Assembly (NCBI GenBank): GCA_964019155.1
Contig: OZ025244.1
Span: 10,400,444-10,464,443, forward strand
Direction of reading: 5' to 3'
From: Osedax fenrisi
Taxonomy: Eukaryota > Annelida > Polychaeta > Sabellida > Siboglinidae
Length of the DNA stretch: 64,000 nt
The position numbers and the translations under genes were made by a program. Below the pieces are notes generated by a model that was given only the letters and a program-made list of their open reading frames with translations, did no database searches and had not been told where the DNA came from. This document shows, piece by piece, positions 22,130 to 33,386 of the stretch. Within the stretch, counting starts at the first letter, position 1; each line of letters begins with the position of its first letter.

Positions 22130-24080
22130 CATTTAGATTTATATATATAGACTAAATTTAAAATGTGTTGATAAGTATAAGACAGAAAATGGGACCTACG
22201 TAATGTACATTATTAGTAAAATTAAATAAATTAATACTAATTTTTTATAATTATTTGTAATCGCTTATCGTTTATAAATGCATATGTATGTCACTTATAT
22301 TTACTTTTGTGCATTATTCCATACACCATTTTAAAGGAGATTTATCATATTTTATGATCTTTATATATTATAATTTTTAGTAAACAATATATTTTTTTTT
22401 TTTAAATCCACTTTTGTGCGACCCATAAAGGATAAATGGTCAATAAATACTTTATTTAATCGATGGGGCACACGCTAAGGTTATCCGGTTATCTCAGAAT
22501 AATATTTCTCGATTAGAAAATAAATTAAATACAATTTGAATCGTGGTATACATTTTTTGTTGATTCGATTTTGTTTTGGCATTCCTTGCCCATTTGAAAA
22601 TAAGCAACAAATTGACAAAAAAAAACCTACTATTTTTTATATGAATATCGCGTTAAGTGTGGCTAAATTTTATAATTTGATTATGAAATAATCAAAAACA
22701 CATTTTTTTAAAATAATATTTAATTGTAATAATTATCAATACTATAAATAAATTGATTAAGTTATAAAATTTAATCAAACCTAATTATAAAATATTTTTT
22801 GGAAAATTAATATATCTATAAACAATTTTAGTTTGAAAATAGAAATGTTGTTAGTAATATTGATGTAACATATATTAGGGATACATATTTTTTTTAAATT
22901 GTAAAAAAAAATCATCGGCTAAAATTGTTATTGATGATTTATTTATTAAAAATTGTTCATAATAATAATCAATAGGGTATAATTCGGACATAGGTACCGA
23001 ATACGGACACCTCCGTTATCTATTGAATACAAATATTAAATAAAATTTTAAAATCACAATAATATCTATAATCATATAATATATCTATTTATAAATATAT
23101 AATCAATATGTAATAAACATGATAACAAAATGTTGTAATAAAATAAATATAAAGACTATTAATATAGATTCATATACTAATATTAATAGGCCATGTTAAA
23201 TCTGTATCTATGCATGCAATGTTAAATTTCAATCTTCCTGGGAAAGAACTAACAAATTAAAAAAAAGTGTTTAATTTAGCTATTGAATTTATAAGTAGAT
23301 ATACTTTTTGTGACAGCTTTATATTACAACAAATACATCATTACGACTCATCTTAGAACACGCCTAGCCGTTGTTATAATCACTATAATAGTGCAATTCT
23401 TAGTGGATTAGTGAATATACAGTGATACCTAAAAACCTAGGCTAACAAACGTATATTTAAATTAAATTGTTTATTATAATCTTTTCTATTCAATATAAAT
23501 ACTTTATGGGAATTAATAAAATAAATGTAAAGTGTTGTATAATTATAATTATATATTGTAGACATTTAATTGGTTATTTTTTAATACTCGTTTTCTTAGA
23601 TTTTAATTTCTTAATACCAAGTAGGATTACTGTTAACAGTATTATATTTCTCAGCATCTAATTTATTGGTATACTATATCATTTATATATTAACACATAA
23701 CTATATCCCAGTCTCTTGTGTCGGGTATATATTGATGACAGGTTCCATGTTCCTATAGGATAACAGTATACTGTTGCCGACTACATATAGTCACTAATAT
23801 AAAATATGTATTATAAAATATGTATACATATACATATTTCATAAGTTGTGTTAGTTATTATTAATACTTTATTTATATGCCCTTCCATTCATCTAGAATG
23901 CATCTCTAAACATTTTATTACTTAATATTTATATACAATATATTTATATATACATTCATAGAATATATTATAAAATAAAATTTTAAATATAGTACTCCAA
24001 ACTAAAACACCGCCTTACTTATATAAGCATCATATATACTTCTTACTAATGCATATCTTGATTCATAATTAATATAACTT
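22130..24080. other. AT-rich stretch with MITE fragment and diverged repeat
   Basis: About 22,975-23,090 is a piece of the right half of the TA-target MITE (GTACCGAATACGGACACC, then TTAAATAAAATTTTAAAATC). About 23,405-23,560 pairs with 19,785-19,950. The segment at 22,400-22,680 resembles the interior of other MITEs only through CTCAGAATAAT. No gene was recognised. Confidence 0.5.
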
Positions 24081-24084
24081 CCTC

Positions 24085-24232
24085 AGTTGAAATACACTCA
24101 AACCATTCATCTCCACGTCTTGTAACACACTGTGTCCCTTAAGGTCGGTCACTTTAATATCGACCTCATCCATCTTATCTCAAAGTATCAATTTAGCTTC
24201 CTTACTTATGCGGATTATATCAAACTCTATAT
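24085..24232 (-). pseudogene. Coding-like fragment, unrecognised
   Basis: On the minus strand about 50 codons read with a single internal TGA, giving EFDIIRISKEAKLIL, then DKMDEVDIKVTDLKGHSVL and VEMNGLSVFQLRKLY. The composition is clearly more protein-like and GC-richer than the surroundings. I do not recognise a family. It is most likely a remnant of a gene or mobile element. Confidence 0.35.
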
Positions 24233-24240
24233 ATATATAT

Positions 24241-24430
24241 ACAGAGCTGGGCAGTATCGCCGATACAGTATCTATTAAGGCAAGAAATCAGTATTGTAGA
24301 TACATTTGTATTTGTATTTGTATCTATTATAACAATTATAAAAGTATTTGTAATCGTATCTATTAGTCATAAATAATATCTACGATACGTATCTACTAAG
24401 AAAATTATGTTAACAGATACATTTTATTAA
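24241..24430 (+). mobile_element. hAT-like element end (CAGAGCTGGGCA), copy 1
   Basis: It starts CAGAGCTGGGCAGTATCG directly after a TA run and then carries repeated TTTGTATTTGTATCTATT modules. The same start occurs at 28,571. CAGAGCTGGGCA followed by short subterminal repeats is a common look for hAT-type ends, but the other end was not found, so the copy is probably truncated. Confidence 0.55.
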
Positions 24431-25404
24431 ATAATATATCATTTGGACATTATATGTATTTTATATCAATATTTTATATTATCATATTATAAATTAATTT
24501 TAATATAAATCATCAATATATTTTTAATCAAATATCTTTTGTAAATATTGAAATTAATGTATTGTTAAAAATTATGATATATCAATTATAGTGATATTCT
24601 CAAAAACCATTATATACATTTATTGAAAACAAAGACATTATTTTGATAATATATTTTATATAATAATTGATTTATAATTCAAAATTATATATTACATTGA
24701 AAGAAAAATCATTTTAATAAATATGTTTAATTCTATATAATAATAATTAATAATATATTAATAATTTATTTTTTGTATATTTGATAATTTACTATATTCG
24801 TGTTGAACATTCGAAAGTAAAGGTCGCTGATTATTTTACGTTGAAAAATAGTATATTGTAATAATGTATATTTCTCTATAGTCTGTAATGGCTCATATTA
24901 TAATTTCAGATGAAATAAACGCTGGTATACCAACGTGTGTACACTAAAAGATTCATCGTTGATATCATTAAATGTCATTAAATTTCAACAAATGTATTCT
25001 ATATCATCTATTGAAGAACACGTTATAAGGTGTAAATATTTAATATGTCCCTTTAAAAGGGGTATCCCACAACTAGTTTTTCCGGAAATAATGTCCGGTA
25101 TGTTTGCTAGAAAGTTATTTTCTAGCAATTTAACCACAATTTTAGTTACTTGTTACCTGTTGTTATAATAGTTTGTTGTTCTAACTATAATGGAATGAAT
25201 CTGGATGCAAAGAATGGCTAAGTTACGAGTTTATGCTACGAATATTTGATATATTAATTAAACACGTCTAACTAGGTATATATTTATTTACAAGAGGAAG
25301 TTAATATGAAATGTGTCAAGGGTCGCAGGTCATATTCAATGACTATAAATAACAATACAACACCTGTTACCTAATTGGTTTAGGCATTTCCATCAACTTC
25401 TTTA
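24431..25404. other. AT-rich stretch with weak element remnants
   Basis: Segments near 25,050-25,160 (GGGGTATCCCACAAC, TTTCTAGCAATTT) loosely resemble 26,570-26,650 and 28,905-28,990, suggesting a common element. No gene was recognised. Confidence 0.4.
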
Positions 25405-26590
25405 TGGAAGTTTTCTGACGTGATTTTTAATGTATTTATTGAGAAAACGGTATGTTTTGAGATTTAACTTGAGTATTACAGTTGAGTCAATTGACCGGAT
25501 ATGGTGAGGTAGATCATTCCAGATTTTTGGAGCATGGAAGGAGAAAGATTTATGTTGGGTTGATGTTAAATATGATAGAATTGGAGTATTTAATTTGAAT
25601 TTGTTTATTTTTTTTTGTTCGTAAATAGTTATGTTAGTAAGTTGGCGAGATAGTCTTGTATGTTATGATGAGTAGATAAATGTGTGGTGATTGAAATATT
25701 ATAAATTACACTGGATTTTATTGGCAGCCAATGTAATTTGGTTCTTAGAGGAGATATATGTTGTCTGGAAAGTATAGCCATATTGAATGTAAATCTGAAA
25801 GCTGAGTTTTGAAGGCGTTGGAATATATTTATTAGATTGTGAAGAGGCATAGAGACAGGAATTACAGAAATCAATGTGGGGTAGATTGAGGGATGTAGCG
25901 AGAAGATTACAGTATTAAAATTAATGAAGGGTCTTATTGTTCATAAGTTTTGTAGTATGTAGGTCCTAGTATCCTAGTTAATTAACTATGATAGTGATTT
26001 AGTTTGAATGTGAAATTGTAGTGTTGGGTCGATTAATATACCAAGAGTTTTTACTTTATTAGCATAAGAAATACTCAAATTGTTAATGGTAATTTGTGAT
26101 GGAAGGAATATAGTAGATGTTTTAATATGCAGTGATTCAATTTTAAGACAGTTTATTGATAAGAAGTTGTTGGTGAGCCAGTTATGTATATCAGTAATGA
26201 AGTTGTTATGTACATGTATGTCATTGTTAGGGTCTATCAATCTACAGTGTAATTGTATTATAATCTGCATACGAGTGAGAGTCGACTAAATACCTATTGT
26301 GGGGTATTTGTCAATAATTTTAAATAAAGGAAGTAAGTAGATATTGAATAGGAGTGGACTAAGGACAGATTATTGAAGTACTCCATGAGTAACTTTACGA
26401 GGTTTAGAAAGTTGTGAGAATATGCTAATTTTGTAAAAATGACCAGTTAGGTATGCGATGAACCAATCGAGTGCAGCACCAGATATTCCGATAGAGGATC
26501 CATTTATAAGGATATTATGGTCAATGGTAAAGAAGGCAGCTGATAAATCAAGGAGAATGTAGTGAGTTACCCCATTACTTTCCGAACATT
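25405..26590 (-). pseudogene. CR1/L2-like LINE reverse transcriptase, decayed
   Basis: Minus-strand pieces, in order from 26,590 downward, read LLDLSAAFFTIDHNIL (RT palm), GISGAALDWFIAYL, HGVLQ-SVLSPLLFNIYLLP (the usual GVPQGSVLGPLLF motif with a stop), then WLTNNFLSINCLK, KTLGILIDPTLQF, RLQNSAFRF, LHWLPIKSSVIYNI and APKIWNDLPHHIRS. This is the standard order of a CR1/L2-type ORF2. The catalytic YADD box has been lost and several stops and frame changes are present. The endonuclease half lies at 27,062-27,437, separated by inserted sequence. Confidence 0.85.
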
Positions 26591-26653
26591 TTCGGGAAAT
26601 ATAGTAACTTTAAAGGGGGTCCCATAACAACTTGCTAGAAACTCACTTTGATG

Positions 26654-26685
<32 letters not shown>

Positions 26686-27061
26686 TATATTATATGATAT
26701 AATATATATCTATATAATTTATATCTATATATTTATATAATTATAATGTATTTGTATCTACTAAGATGTATCTACTAAGAAAATTCTGTATTTGTAATTG
26801 TATCTACTATGATTTTTATTATGATACGATGTGACAGGGATTGGGATAATATTATATTAAATATAAATTATAAATCATAATATATATTCAAAACCCGAAA
26901 TCGGTTTCAGTATATACAATACAATTCTGAAACCGACCCGAAAAACAGATTAAAAACCCGAAACTATTATATTTCATAAAACCCGATAGGACCTACTGAC
27001 CCTAAACCGACCCGACTCGTGAATATCCCTATAGGGATATTATACTATAGTTAATTATAGT
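26591..27061. other. Insertion separating the two halves of the LINE
   Basis: About 26,591-26,835 is an inverted, truncated copy of the element at 28,571 (shared GTATTTGTATCTACTAAG and TTTGTAATTGTATCTACTAT). About 26,890-27,020 is rich in CCCGA/CCGAC words, as is 58,850-58,950. This suggests a second, hAT-like fragment. Confidence 0.5.
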
Positions 27062-27437
27062 TAACAGTGTTGATTGTTGAGGTGGGGAGTGTATAAGGTT
27101 AGAGTTATAGTTAGTGATGTATAAATATGAAGTGTGCCATATTCTATGAGTAGGGACGGTCACGTGTTGTTTTAGGTTCAGAGCATAGCATTGAGATTTT
27201 CTAGTAGAATCAAAGTGGAAATTGAAATCTCCAAGGATTAGAAAGTTGTTGTCATGATAGTTGTGTATAATGTTAGTAAAGTCGATGAAGAATTGTTGAT
27301 GAGAGTTGTCAGGGGGCCTTTAGAAAATAATTATGTGGAGGGGTTTTTTTTTATTAATAGTGTCATAAGTAGGATTTCAGAGTCAGTACTTGGTAGTTGT
27401 TTATGGGAGGTAATTATTATTTATTTGTTAGTCAATA
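27062..27437 (-). pseudogene. CR1/L2-like LINE endonuclease fragment
   Basis: On the minus strand the translation contains IYRPP-type and HQQFFIDFTNII blocks, then NNFLILGDFNFHFDS (the catalytic GDFN motif of apurinic endonuclease-like domains), LKQHVTVPTHR and NSNLIHSPPQQS. These are consecutive blocks of the endonuclease domain of CR1/L2-type LINEs. Together with 25,405-26,590 it is one element, disrupted and dead. Confidence 0.8.
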
Positions 27438-27755
27438 TATATATATATATATATGTACACGTGTACAGTGTACACTGTATTTGCATTCATTCGATTTATA
27501 AGTTTTCGTTTATGTATACATTATATTAGTGTACATATGTTAGTGTCCACGCATGAAATCGTATGAATATCCAGATGTATCTATATATTAAGGCATATGT
27601 TATGTTTACATATGTATGAATGTATAATCTTGTACATATATTTGAATATGTGAGCGGGAACATGTATGTGTAATCGTATTTGTGTGCTTGTATTATATAT
27701 ACAAAAATGTTTTTACAGTTAGATACACTCATAATATATATATATATATATATAT
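27438..27755. other. AT-rich stretch with short TA/CA-like runs
   Basis: No gene was recognised. The small open frames over GTGTAC and TATA words are not supported. Confidence 0.5.
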
Positions 27756-27935
27756 AACTTTAGTATATGTGATATTATTTGTAATTATATAAGTGTGTTA
27801 AATGTATACTTTATAATTATTAATATAATTTATAAAAATATTTATATAAATAAAATCATAATCGGTATATATATTTATATATATATATATATATTTATAG
27901 TGAAGTATAATTGATATACATATATAATATATATG

Positions 27936-27974
<39 letters not shown>

Positions 27975-28212
27975 TCGATTATAATCGATAATAAATATTA
28001 TTGAAATATAATTGATATAACATATACGAACCAGACCTGGCAGCACTAAGACGCCGACACCAGCGAAACATTCGACATGGTCGTGTTCGACTCTATAACG
28101 TCCCGCGACGAAACGTATACCTATATGCGCTTCCGTCACCCGAGTGGGCTAACTCCTAACGCATAACTCCGCGTAAGGTGTACCCACGATACACGTGATC
28201 GACCATACCTAT

Positions 28213-28243
<31 letters not shown>

Positions 28244-28560
28244 CGTATATACACGTGTATCAGTCTACGACGGTAGCACCCTAACGCCCGTACGGAAAAC
28301 TCTGCAGCCCACACGGCAGAAGCGATATGTCAAGTCATCGACACTCCCGGGCACGTTCTCTTGGGATTCCTTTCGAGTACGGCACTGAAGTTAGATATAA
28401 GTTATATATATTATATATAACATATATATATATATATATATATATACCAATTATGATTTTATTTAATATTCAAATTTAATTATCAATAATTATAAAGTAG
28501 GTAAATACATTTAACACACTTATATAATTACAAATAATATCACATATACTAAAGTATATA
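27756..28560. repeat. Inverted-arm repeat with GC-rich core
   Basis: The left arm (about 27,756-27,870) and the right arm (about 28,445-28,560) are inverted copies of about 115 bp (shared TTTAGTATATGTGATATTAT and AATTATATAAGTGTGTTAAA). Between them is a core, about 28,026-28,400, far richer in G+C than the surroundings and interrupted by a TA run (28,217-28,242). The left part recurs at 20,285-20,580. No open frame or RNA box was convincing. Confidence 0.75.
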
Positions 28561-28570
28561 TATATATATA

Positions 28571-28990
28571 CAGAGCTGGGCATGATAATCGAAAAATGTA
28601 TAATAGCTATTATCTAGATATAATTACAATTACACACTTTTTTCTTATAATAGATACTACTACAATTACTTAAAAAAAATCATAGTAGATACAATTACAA
28701 ATACATACTTTTCTTAGTAGATACAAATACATTATAATTATATACAATGTATATAGTATATAGATATAAATATAATTTATATATATATTCATCGATGTCG
28801 ATTTAAAAGTACTTATCAAGGAATATTAAGTGGATATCCCACTAAAAGTATTTTAACTTTAAAACTATTTTCTATAAAGTTAACTATAATTTTACTGGGA
28901 AACCCCCTTACTTTCCGGCAACTTGTCTGAAATATAATAACTTTATAGGGTATCCCATTATAACTTGATAGAAAATGGTTTTAAAGTTAC
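28571..28990 (+). mobile_element. hAT-like element end (CAGAGCTGGGCA), copy 2
   Basis: It begins CAGAGCTGGGCATGATAATC after a TA run. It then has modules reading TAGTAGATACAAATAC and CATAGTAGATACAATTAC, followed by CCCTTACTTTCCGGCAACTTG. An inverted relative lies at 26,591-26,835. No matching right end was found. Confidence 0.55.
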
Positions 28991-29369
28991 AATATTTCCG
29001 GTAAGTTGCCGGCAAACTTGTAATGTAAAGTAGTAATCAAGCATCTAATAAACATTAAATTAAATATTAACTTATAGGACGTCAAAATACCACACCCTAT
29101 TATCCTATAATCGGCACAGGAAGATTTAGTATATTTATGGAAGATCAGTATATTGTAAACAATACAAATTTTGCAAAATGTTTTTCTTTGTGGTACATTT
29201 ATCATTATATTTATAATATCGAATGTCACGCACACATTACTATATTATTTATATTTGTATATAATTGCATATTGTGTAATGATCATCTCGAGATAAATAA
29301 TGCACCTCGTAAACTGCGTAATCTACGTAACCTAACGTTATGTTTACATTAGAATAACACATTTTAATA
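28991..29369. other. AT-rich stretch, nothing recognised
   Basis: A 71-codon plus-strand frame (29,137-29,352) has no recognisable features and is not called. Confidence 0.5.
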
Positions 29370-29736
29370 CTAATTATACAACATTTTTATTTTTTATGAC
29401 AATGTTTACATAAAGTTAGTAAATTTGATATAATTAATATTACACAATTATCGTGAAACCAAAAATTACAATTGTCACATGCAGTCATATTTTAATATCC
29501 ACTTTTTTTTGGATTTCTTATATAAATTCCACGACATATACAACATAATTTACAATTTTTTGTTCTTATACAGGACATTTTTCGACAAGACATTGATGTT
29601 GAAAAGTGTCTAACAATATTTTGATTAAAACATAACATCAAATGTTCTCGAATATTTGTATAGTTATAATTAGTAGGCACTTTTCCTAAAATTAAAGGTG
29701 TTGCATATGTTAATGCGAATACCCCGCAATCAATTA
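29370..29736 (-). pseudogene. Ulp1-like protease plus PHD-finger C-terminal fragment
   Basis: The minus-strand translation starts near 29,735 with DCGVFALTYATPLILGK, which matches the segment around the catalytic cysteine of Ulp1/C48 proteases (usually DCG.FA.A.A). It continues TNYNYTNIREHLMLCF, then IRTKNCKLCCICRG, and after one stop MTACDNCNFWFHDNCV and LCKHC. The spacing of Cys and His fits a PHD finger (C4HC3). This order is found in large multicopy, probably transposon-encoded, animal proteins with a Ulp1 domain and a terminal PHD finger (from memory). The upstream part has been lost, replaced by a minisatellite. Confidence 0.7.
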
Positions 29737-29746
29737 GTTATTATTA

Positions 29747-30046
29747 ATTCTGCGTAGGTTCTGGGTTAGTTATGATTTAATTCTGGGTTAGTTCTGATTT
29801 AGTTCTGGAAAAGTTCTGCAAAAGTTCTGGATTAATTCTGATTTAATTCTGCGTAGTTTCTAGATTAGTTATGATTTAGTTCTGGAAAAGTTCGGGATTA
29901 TTTATGATTTAATTCTGCGTAGGTTCTGGGTTAGTTTTTATTTAGTTCTGGAAAATGTCTTGATTATTAATAATTTAATTTTACATAGGTTCTGGGTTAG
30001 TTCTGGAAAAGTTATGGAAAAGTTCTGGATTTTAGTAGGATTTGAG
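29747..30046. repeat. Minisatellite, 11-bp unit
   Basis: Units such as GTTCTGGGTTA, GTTCTGATTTA, GTTCTGGAAAA and ATTCTGCGTAG follow one another for about 300 bases. The array starts almost exactly where the Ulp1/PHD fragment loses its upstream part. Confidence 0.9.
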
Positions 30047-30091
30047 TAGGCACTACATTTCCTAGATTATTATACTATTAATTATATTATA

Positions 30092-30996
30092 GGGGAAAGT
30101 AACCGAATACGGACAGTGCCCGAATACGGACACTCTCGGTATCTCAGAAATCATAAATCTTACAAAAAAATGTTTAATTAATAAAATATTCATAATCATA
30201 TAAATAGTCTAAAAAAGTATTTTTTATTTTTTTATTATTCAAAATATTGCTGATATATCCAAAAAATTGATTTTTTTATTACGATTTTAAATTTATCAAA
30301 AAAAAATTTAACTTAAAACCTTCTCAAGTATATATAAATGTATTAATATAAAATATAACAATATATTATTAAAAACTAAAGCATTCTAAAAATTGAATTT
30401 TTAATTTCTATATTTGTTATCAAATATTCATTAAGTTATAAGCATATATCTAGATGTCATATAAGTTCCTAATACGGACACTCTAAATGTCTTAATACGG
30501 ACACCCTATAACGAATCAACGCACAGCGTATGAACTATTCTGATTTTCATAAAAATCGCGTGCGTTATAATATTAATACTACCAATAAAGCTAATTCTAA
30601 ATAAATTATTATTTAGACACTTAAATTGCATTATTAATTAAAAAATAATAAAAATAAATAAAATATTAACTAATTAAATTACAATATATTTTTCATAAAA
30701 TTAATTATAAATAACGTAATTGTAATTTGTCTGATTGATTCATCAATAATATATAGTTTATCTAGTGGTATATAGGGTGTCCGTATTATAACATAGGGTG
30801 TCCGTATTCGGACATGGGTACCGAATACGGACACCCCAGTTATCTATGGAATTAAAAGATTAAATAAAATTTTAAAATTACAATAATATCTTTAATCATA
30901 TAATATGAATATATTGTAATTTTTGAATAAAAATAATGAGTCATAAAAAGTTAAGTCTATTTATTGTTAAAGTGTCCGTATTAGGTTACTTTCCCC
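30092..30996. mobile_element. TA-target MITE, 905 bp
   Basis: The left end GGGGAAAGTAACCGAATACG and the right end GTATTAGGTTACTTTCCCC are inverted with about one mismatch in 24. TA flanks both sides (30,090-30,091 and 30,997-30,998). It is full-length relative to 21,236-22,127 and has cleaner ends. The interior has repeated TACGGACAC words in both orientations. No transposase is present. Confidence 0.9.
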
Positions 30997-31019
30997 TACT
31001 CATCATTGATGAGTAATAA

Positions 31020-31413
31020 TTTATATTTGCTATGTAAATCTAATGAATCATGAAATATGTATTAACATGTCGAAGCGTAAATAATATAGTTTATATTTTA
31101 AATAAAGCGTTTAACAATTCATCACAGTATTATGACTTTGTTTATCTATTATTTAAACATTGTACAGCTAAACATATTTTAACACGAACAATTATTATAA
31201 ATATTTTTAATAAATCATATTTCTATTCTATTATTTTGATTACTACTTTTAAATAAATACATATACTATATATAACCTAAGGTTATATAATGTATTTTCA
31301 ATTATAAATTAATTCTTAAAATCATGGGAAAAGTAAAAACCTCTTTATAAGAAACCTCTCTATAAGAAATAAATTATTGAAGAACACAAATGTATTATAT
31401 AGAGGTTTCACTG
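31020..31413 (-). mobile_element. Truncated pogo/mariner-like element, inverted relative of 55,660
   Basis: On the minus strand it starts CAGTGAAACCTCTATATAAT at 31,413 and carries TTTCTTATAGAGAGGTTTC. It is then similar to the first part of 55,660-56,479, through AAATCATATTTC- and GTACAATGTTTA-like segments. The far end is missing; it stops near the TA-target MITE. CAGT..AACCTC ends with a TA target are typical of pogo/Tigger-type elements. Confidence 0.65.
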
Positions 31414-31450
31414 TATATATATATATATACTTACTTACTTACTTACTTAT
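31414..31450. repeat. (TA)n and (CTTA)n at the LINE 3' end
   Basis: Immediately after the stop codon of the RTE-like element (minus strand) comes a run of AAGT units and then TA units. Short simple tails are usual for RTE-type elements. A similar TA run with ATAC lies at the truncated 5' side (33,387-33,402), so insertion into a TA microsatellite is plausible. Confidence 0.7.
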
Positions 31451-33386
31451 GTCGAACTCCAGTTCGACCCTTCTTTACAATTTTCTTCCAATCATCACGA
31501 ATCATCATAACATTACGTATTTCATTCACATCATCTAGTCCAGTATCCTTTTTTAAATTATCAATGTACGTCACAGCTTTTCTTCCTCTGTTGCTTTTTC
31601 CAGACGTTGGTTGCAATAAAATCAGATCATGAGATACTTCATCGTCGTGACGGATGCAGTGACCTGCTATTCGCAGACGACGAGTAGTTATAACATCGGT
31701 AATTTTTGGTAGTTCTTTATAGAGTTCAACATTTGTTATATGGTCTCTCCATGATACATTCAGAATCATTCTGAATAACCTTGTATAGCATCCATTTATT
31801 CTCCGTTCAAGTGATTTGTCGATCGTCCAAGTCTCACTGCCATATAGTAGGATACTTTCAATAGTGGCTTGAAAAGTCCTAATCTTTAGTTTTCTTTTTA
31901 ACTTGGAATTCCAGAGTTTTTTCAAATTGTGACATGCCTGCCAAGCTAGTGCCTTTCGGATCTCAAAGTCTTTTGATGAGCTACTCATCCATGCACCCAA
32001 GTATTTAAAGTTATTTACTACTTTAATATCTTCATTTAGTAATGAGTGGATATTTATTGGTTCACTTTGAAAAAAGCCATTATTTCAGTTTTTCTTGAGT
32101 TTATTTTTAAACCTAATTTTAAAGCTTGGGTTTCTACATTTGATAGTAATTCTTGAGCCTGCTCAATATATTGTGATATTAAAGCAATATCATCTGCATA
32201 GCTTAGATCTGTAATCACTTTTGCTGGTACCCTACGACTCTGTTTCCTAGTTAGTTCAAAACCAAAATCTAACTGTTTTCCTTTCACAGCCATTCGCATT
32301 GCATAGTCAAGCACTATTATAAACAGAAAGGGGGCCAGCGTATCACCTTGTAGAACTCCAGTAGTTATATTAAACGATTTTGTTTCTTCATCAGGTGTTA
32401 GTACTTTCGCTTTGGTTCCTTTGTATAATGTTTCTATTGCTTCTACGATAATAGTGGGAATTCCGTAAGCCAAGAGTATTTTGAACATATTATTTCTATT
32501 TATAGTATCGAAAGCTTTTTTAAAGTCAACAAAAGTAATGATTGCTTTTAGATTCTTTTCTTTGATACCTTCTATTAATCTTCGCAGTGCTAGTATATGG
32601 GTAGTAGTTGATCTTCTGGGACGGAAACCATTTTGGTTATGCCGGAGAAGGGGATCTATAATTGGCTGAATTCTATTAAGTATCATCTTATTAGTTATTT
32701 TTAGAGCAATAACAGATATAGCAATTCCTCTATAATTGTCGACTTTATTAAGATTACCTGATTTTGGTATTGGCATTATTTGACAAGTAGACCATTGAAT
32801 AGGTTTTTGCTTTTCAAGTAAAATTTTATTTGCATATTCTAGAAGGATATCGTCAAATTTACAATATTTGAAAGCTTCAGGTGCAACACCATCAGGTCCT
32901 ACTGTTTTTCCATCTACTAGATTATTCTTTACCATTAGATATTCGTCTTTTGTAAAAGCGTTGGTAAATATTTCTGTATGTTTAATTACAATTTCTGGTT
33001 CAAAATCATTAATTTCTTCTTCAGAATTATTATTGCCGAGTAAATTTTTAAAATGAGTAAACCATTTATTGATTCTATCTTCGTTATTACTGGCTTTAAT
33101 TATTCCTTTTTTGGTAGTTTTACGACCAGTTATATCATTGATTAGTTGCCAACATTTGGCATGTTGTTTTAATTTATTCGAATTTTCAATATCATAAACT
33201 GTTTTCTCGAGGTCATCACTTTCTATCTTATCATATGCTTCCTGTAGTTTTCTCTTGGTTTCTTGAAACATTTCATACTTTTCTTCTGTATTTGATAATA
33301 CATACTTTTTATAAGCTTCATTTACATTATCACGAGGTATTGCAATATCTGGATGTCGAGATGGATTTTTATCAAGTTTTCGCTTA
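31443..33386 (-). pseudogene. RTE-like LINE reverse transcriptase, 5'-truncated, one frameshift
   Basis: Two minus-strand frames form one protein interrupted by a one-base frameshift near 32,070. The upstream frame (from 33,386; first ATG at 33,271) has IPKSGNLNKVDNYRGI, NGFRPRRSTTTH, ITFVDFKKAFDTI (residues 246-257 from that ATG), TGVLQGDTLAPFLF and the catalytic LSYADDIAL (YADD at 358-361). The downstream frame (32,000-31,443) has LLYGSETWTI, GCYTRLFRMILNVSWRDH, RLRIAGHCIRH and SNRGRKAVTYIDNL, the usual C-terminus of this element type. The endonuclease domain is missing. The stop is followed by (AAGT)n and a TA run. The RTE assignment rests on motif resemblance. The long frames suggest a young insertion. 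Confidence 0.85.

Noticed and set aside
24241..26835. One single hAT-like element running from the 24.2-kb CAGAGCTGGGCA end to 26.8 kb
   Set aside because: No inverted CAGAGCTGGGCA end was found at 26.8 kb, and a LINE lies between. Separate truncated fragments are the safer reading.
28260..28400. 5S rRNA-like segment (GTCTACG...CACCCTAACGC)
   Set aside because: Only the first 25 bases or so resemble 5S. The internal promoter boxes and the rest of the molecule are not recognisable.
32481..33056. Plus-strand open frames over the RTE-like LINE
   Set aside because: They are shadows of the minus-strand reverse transcriptase.
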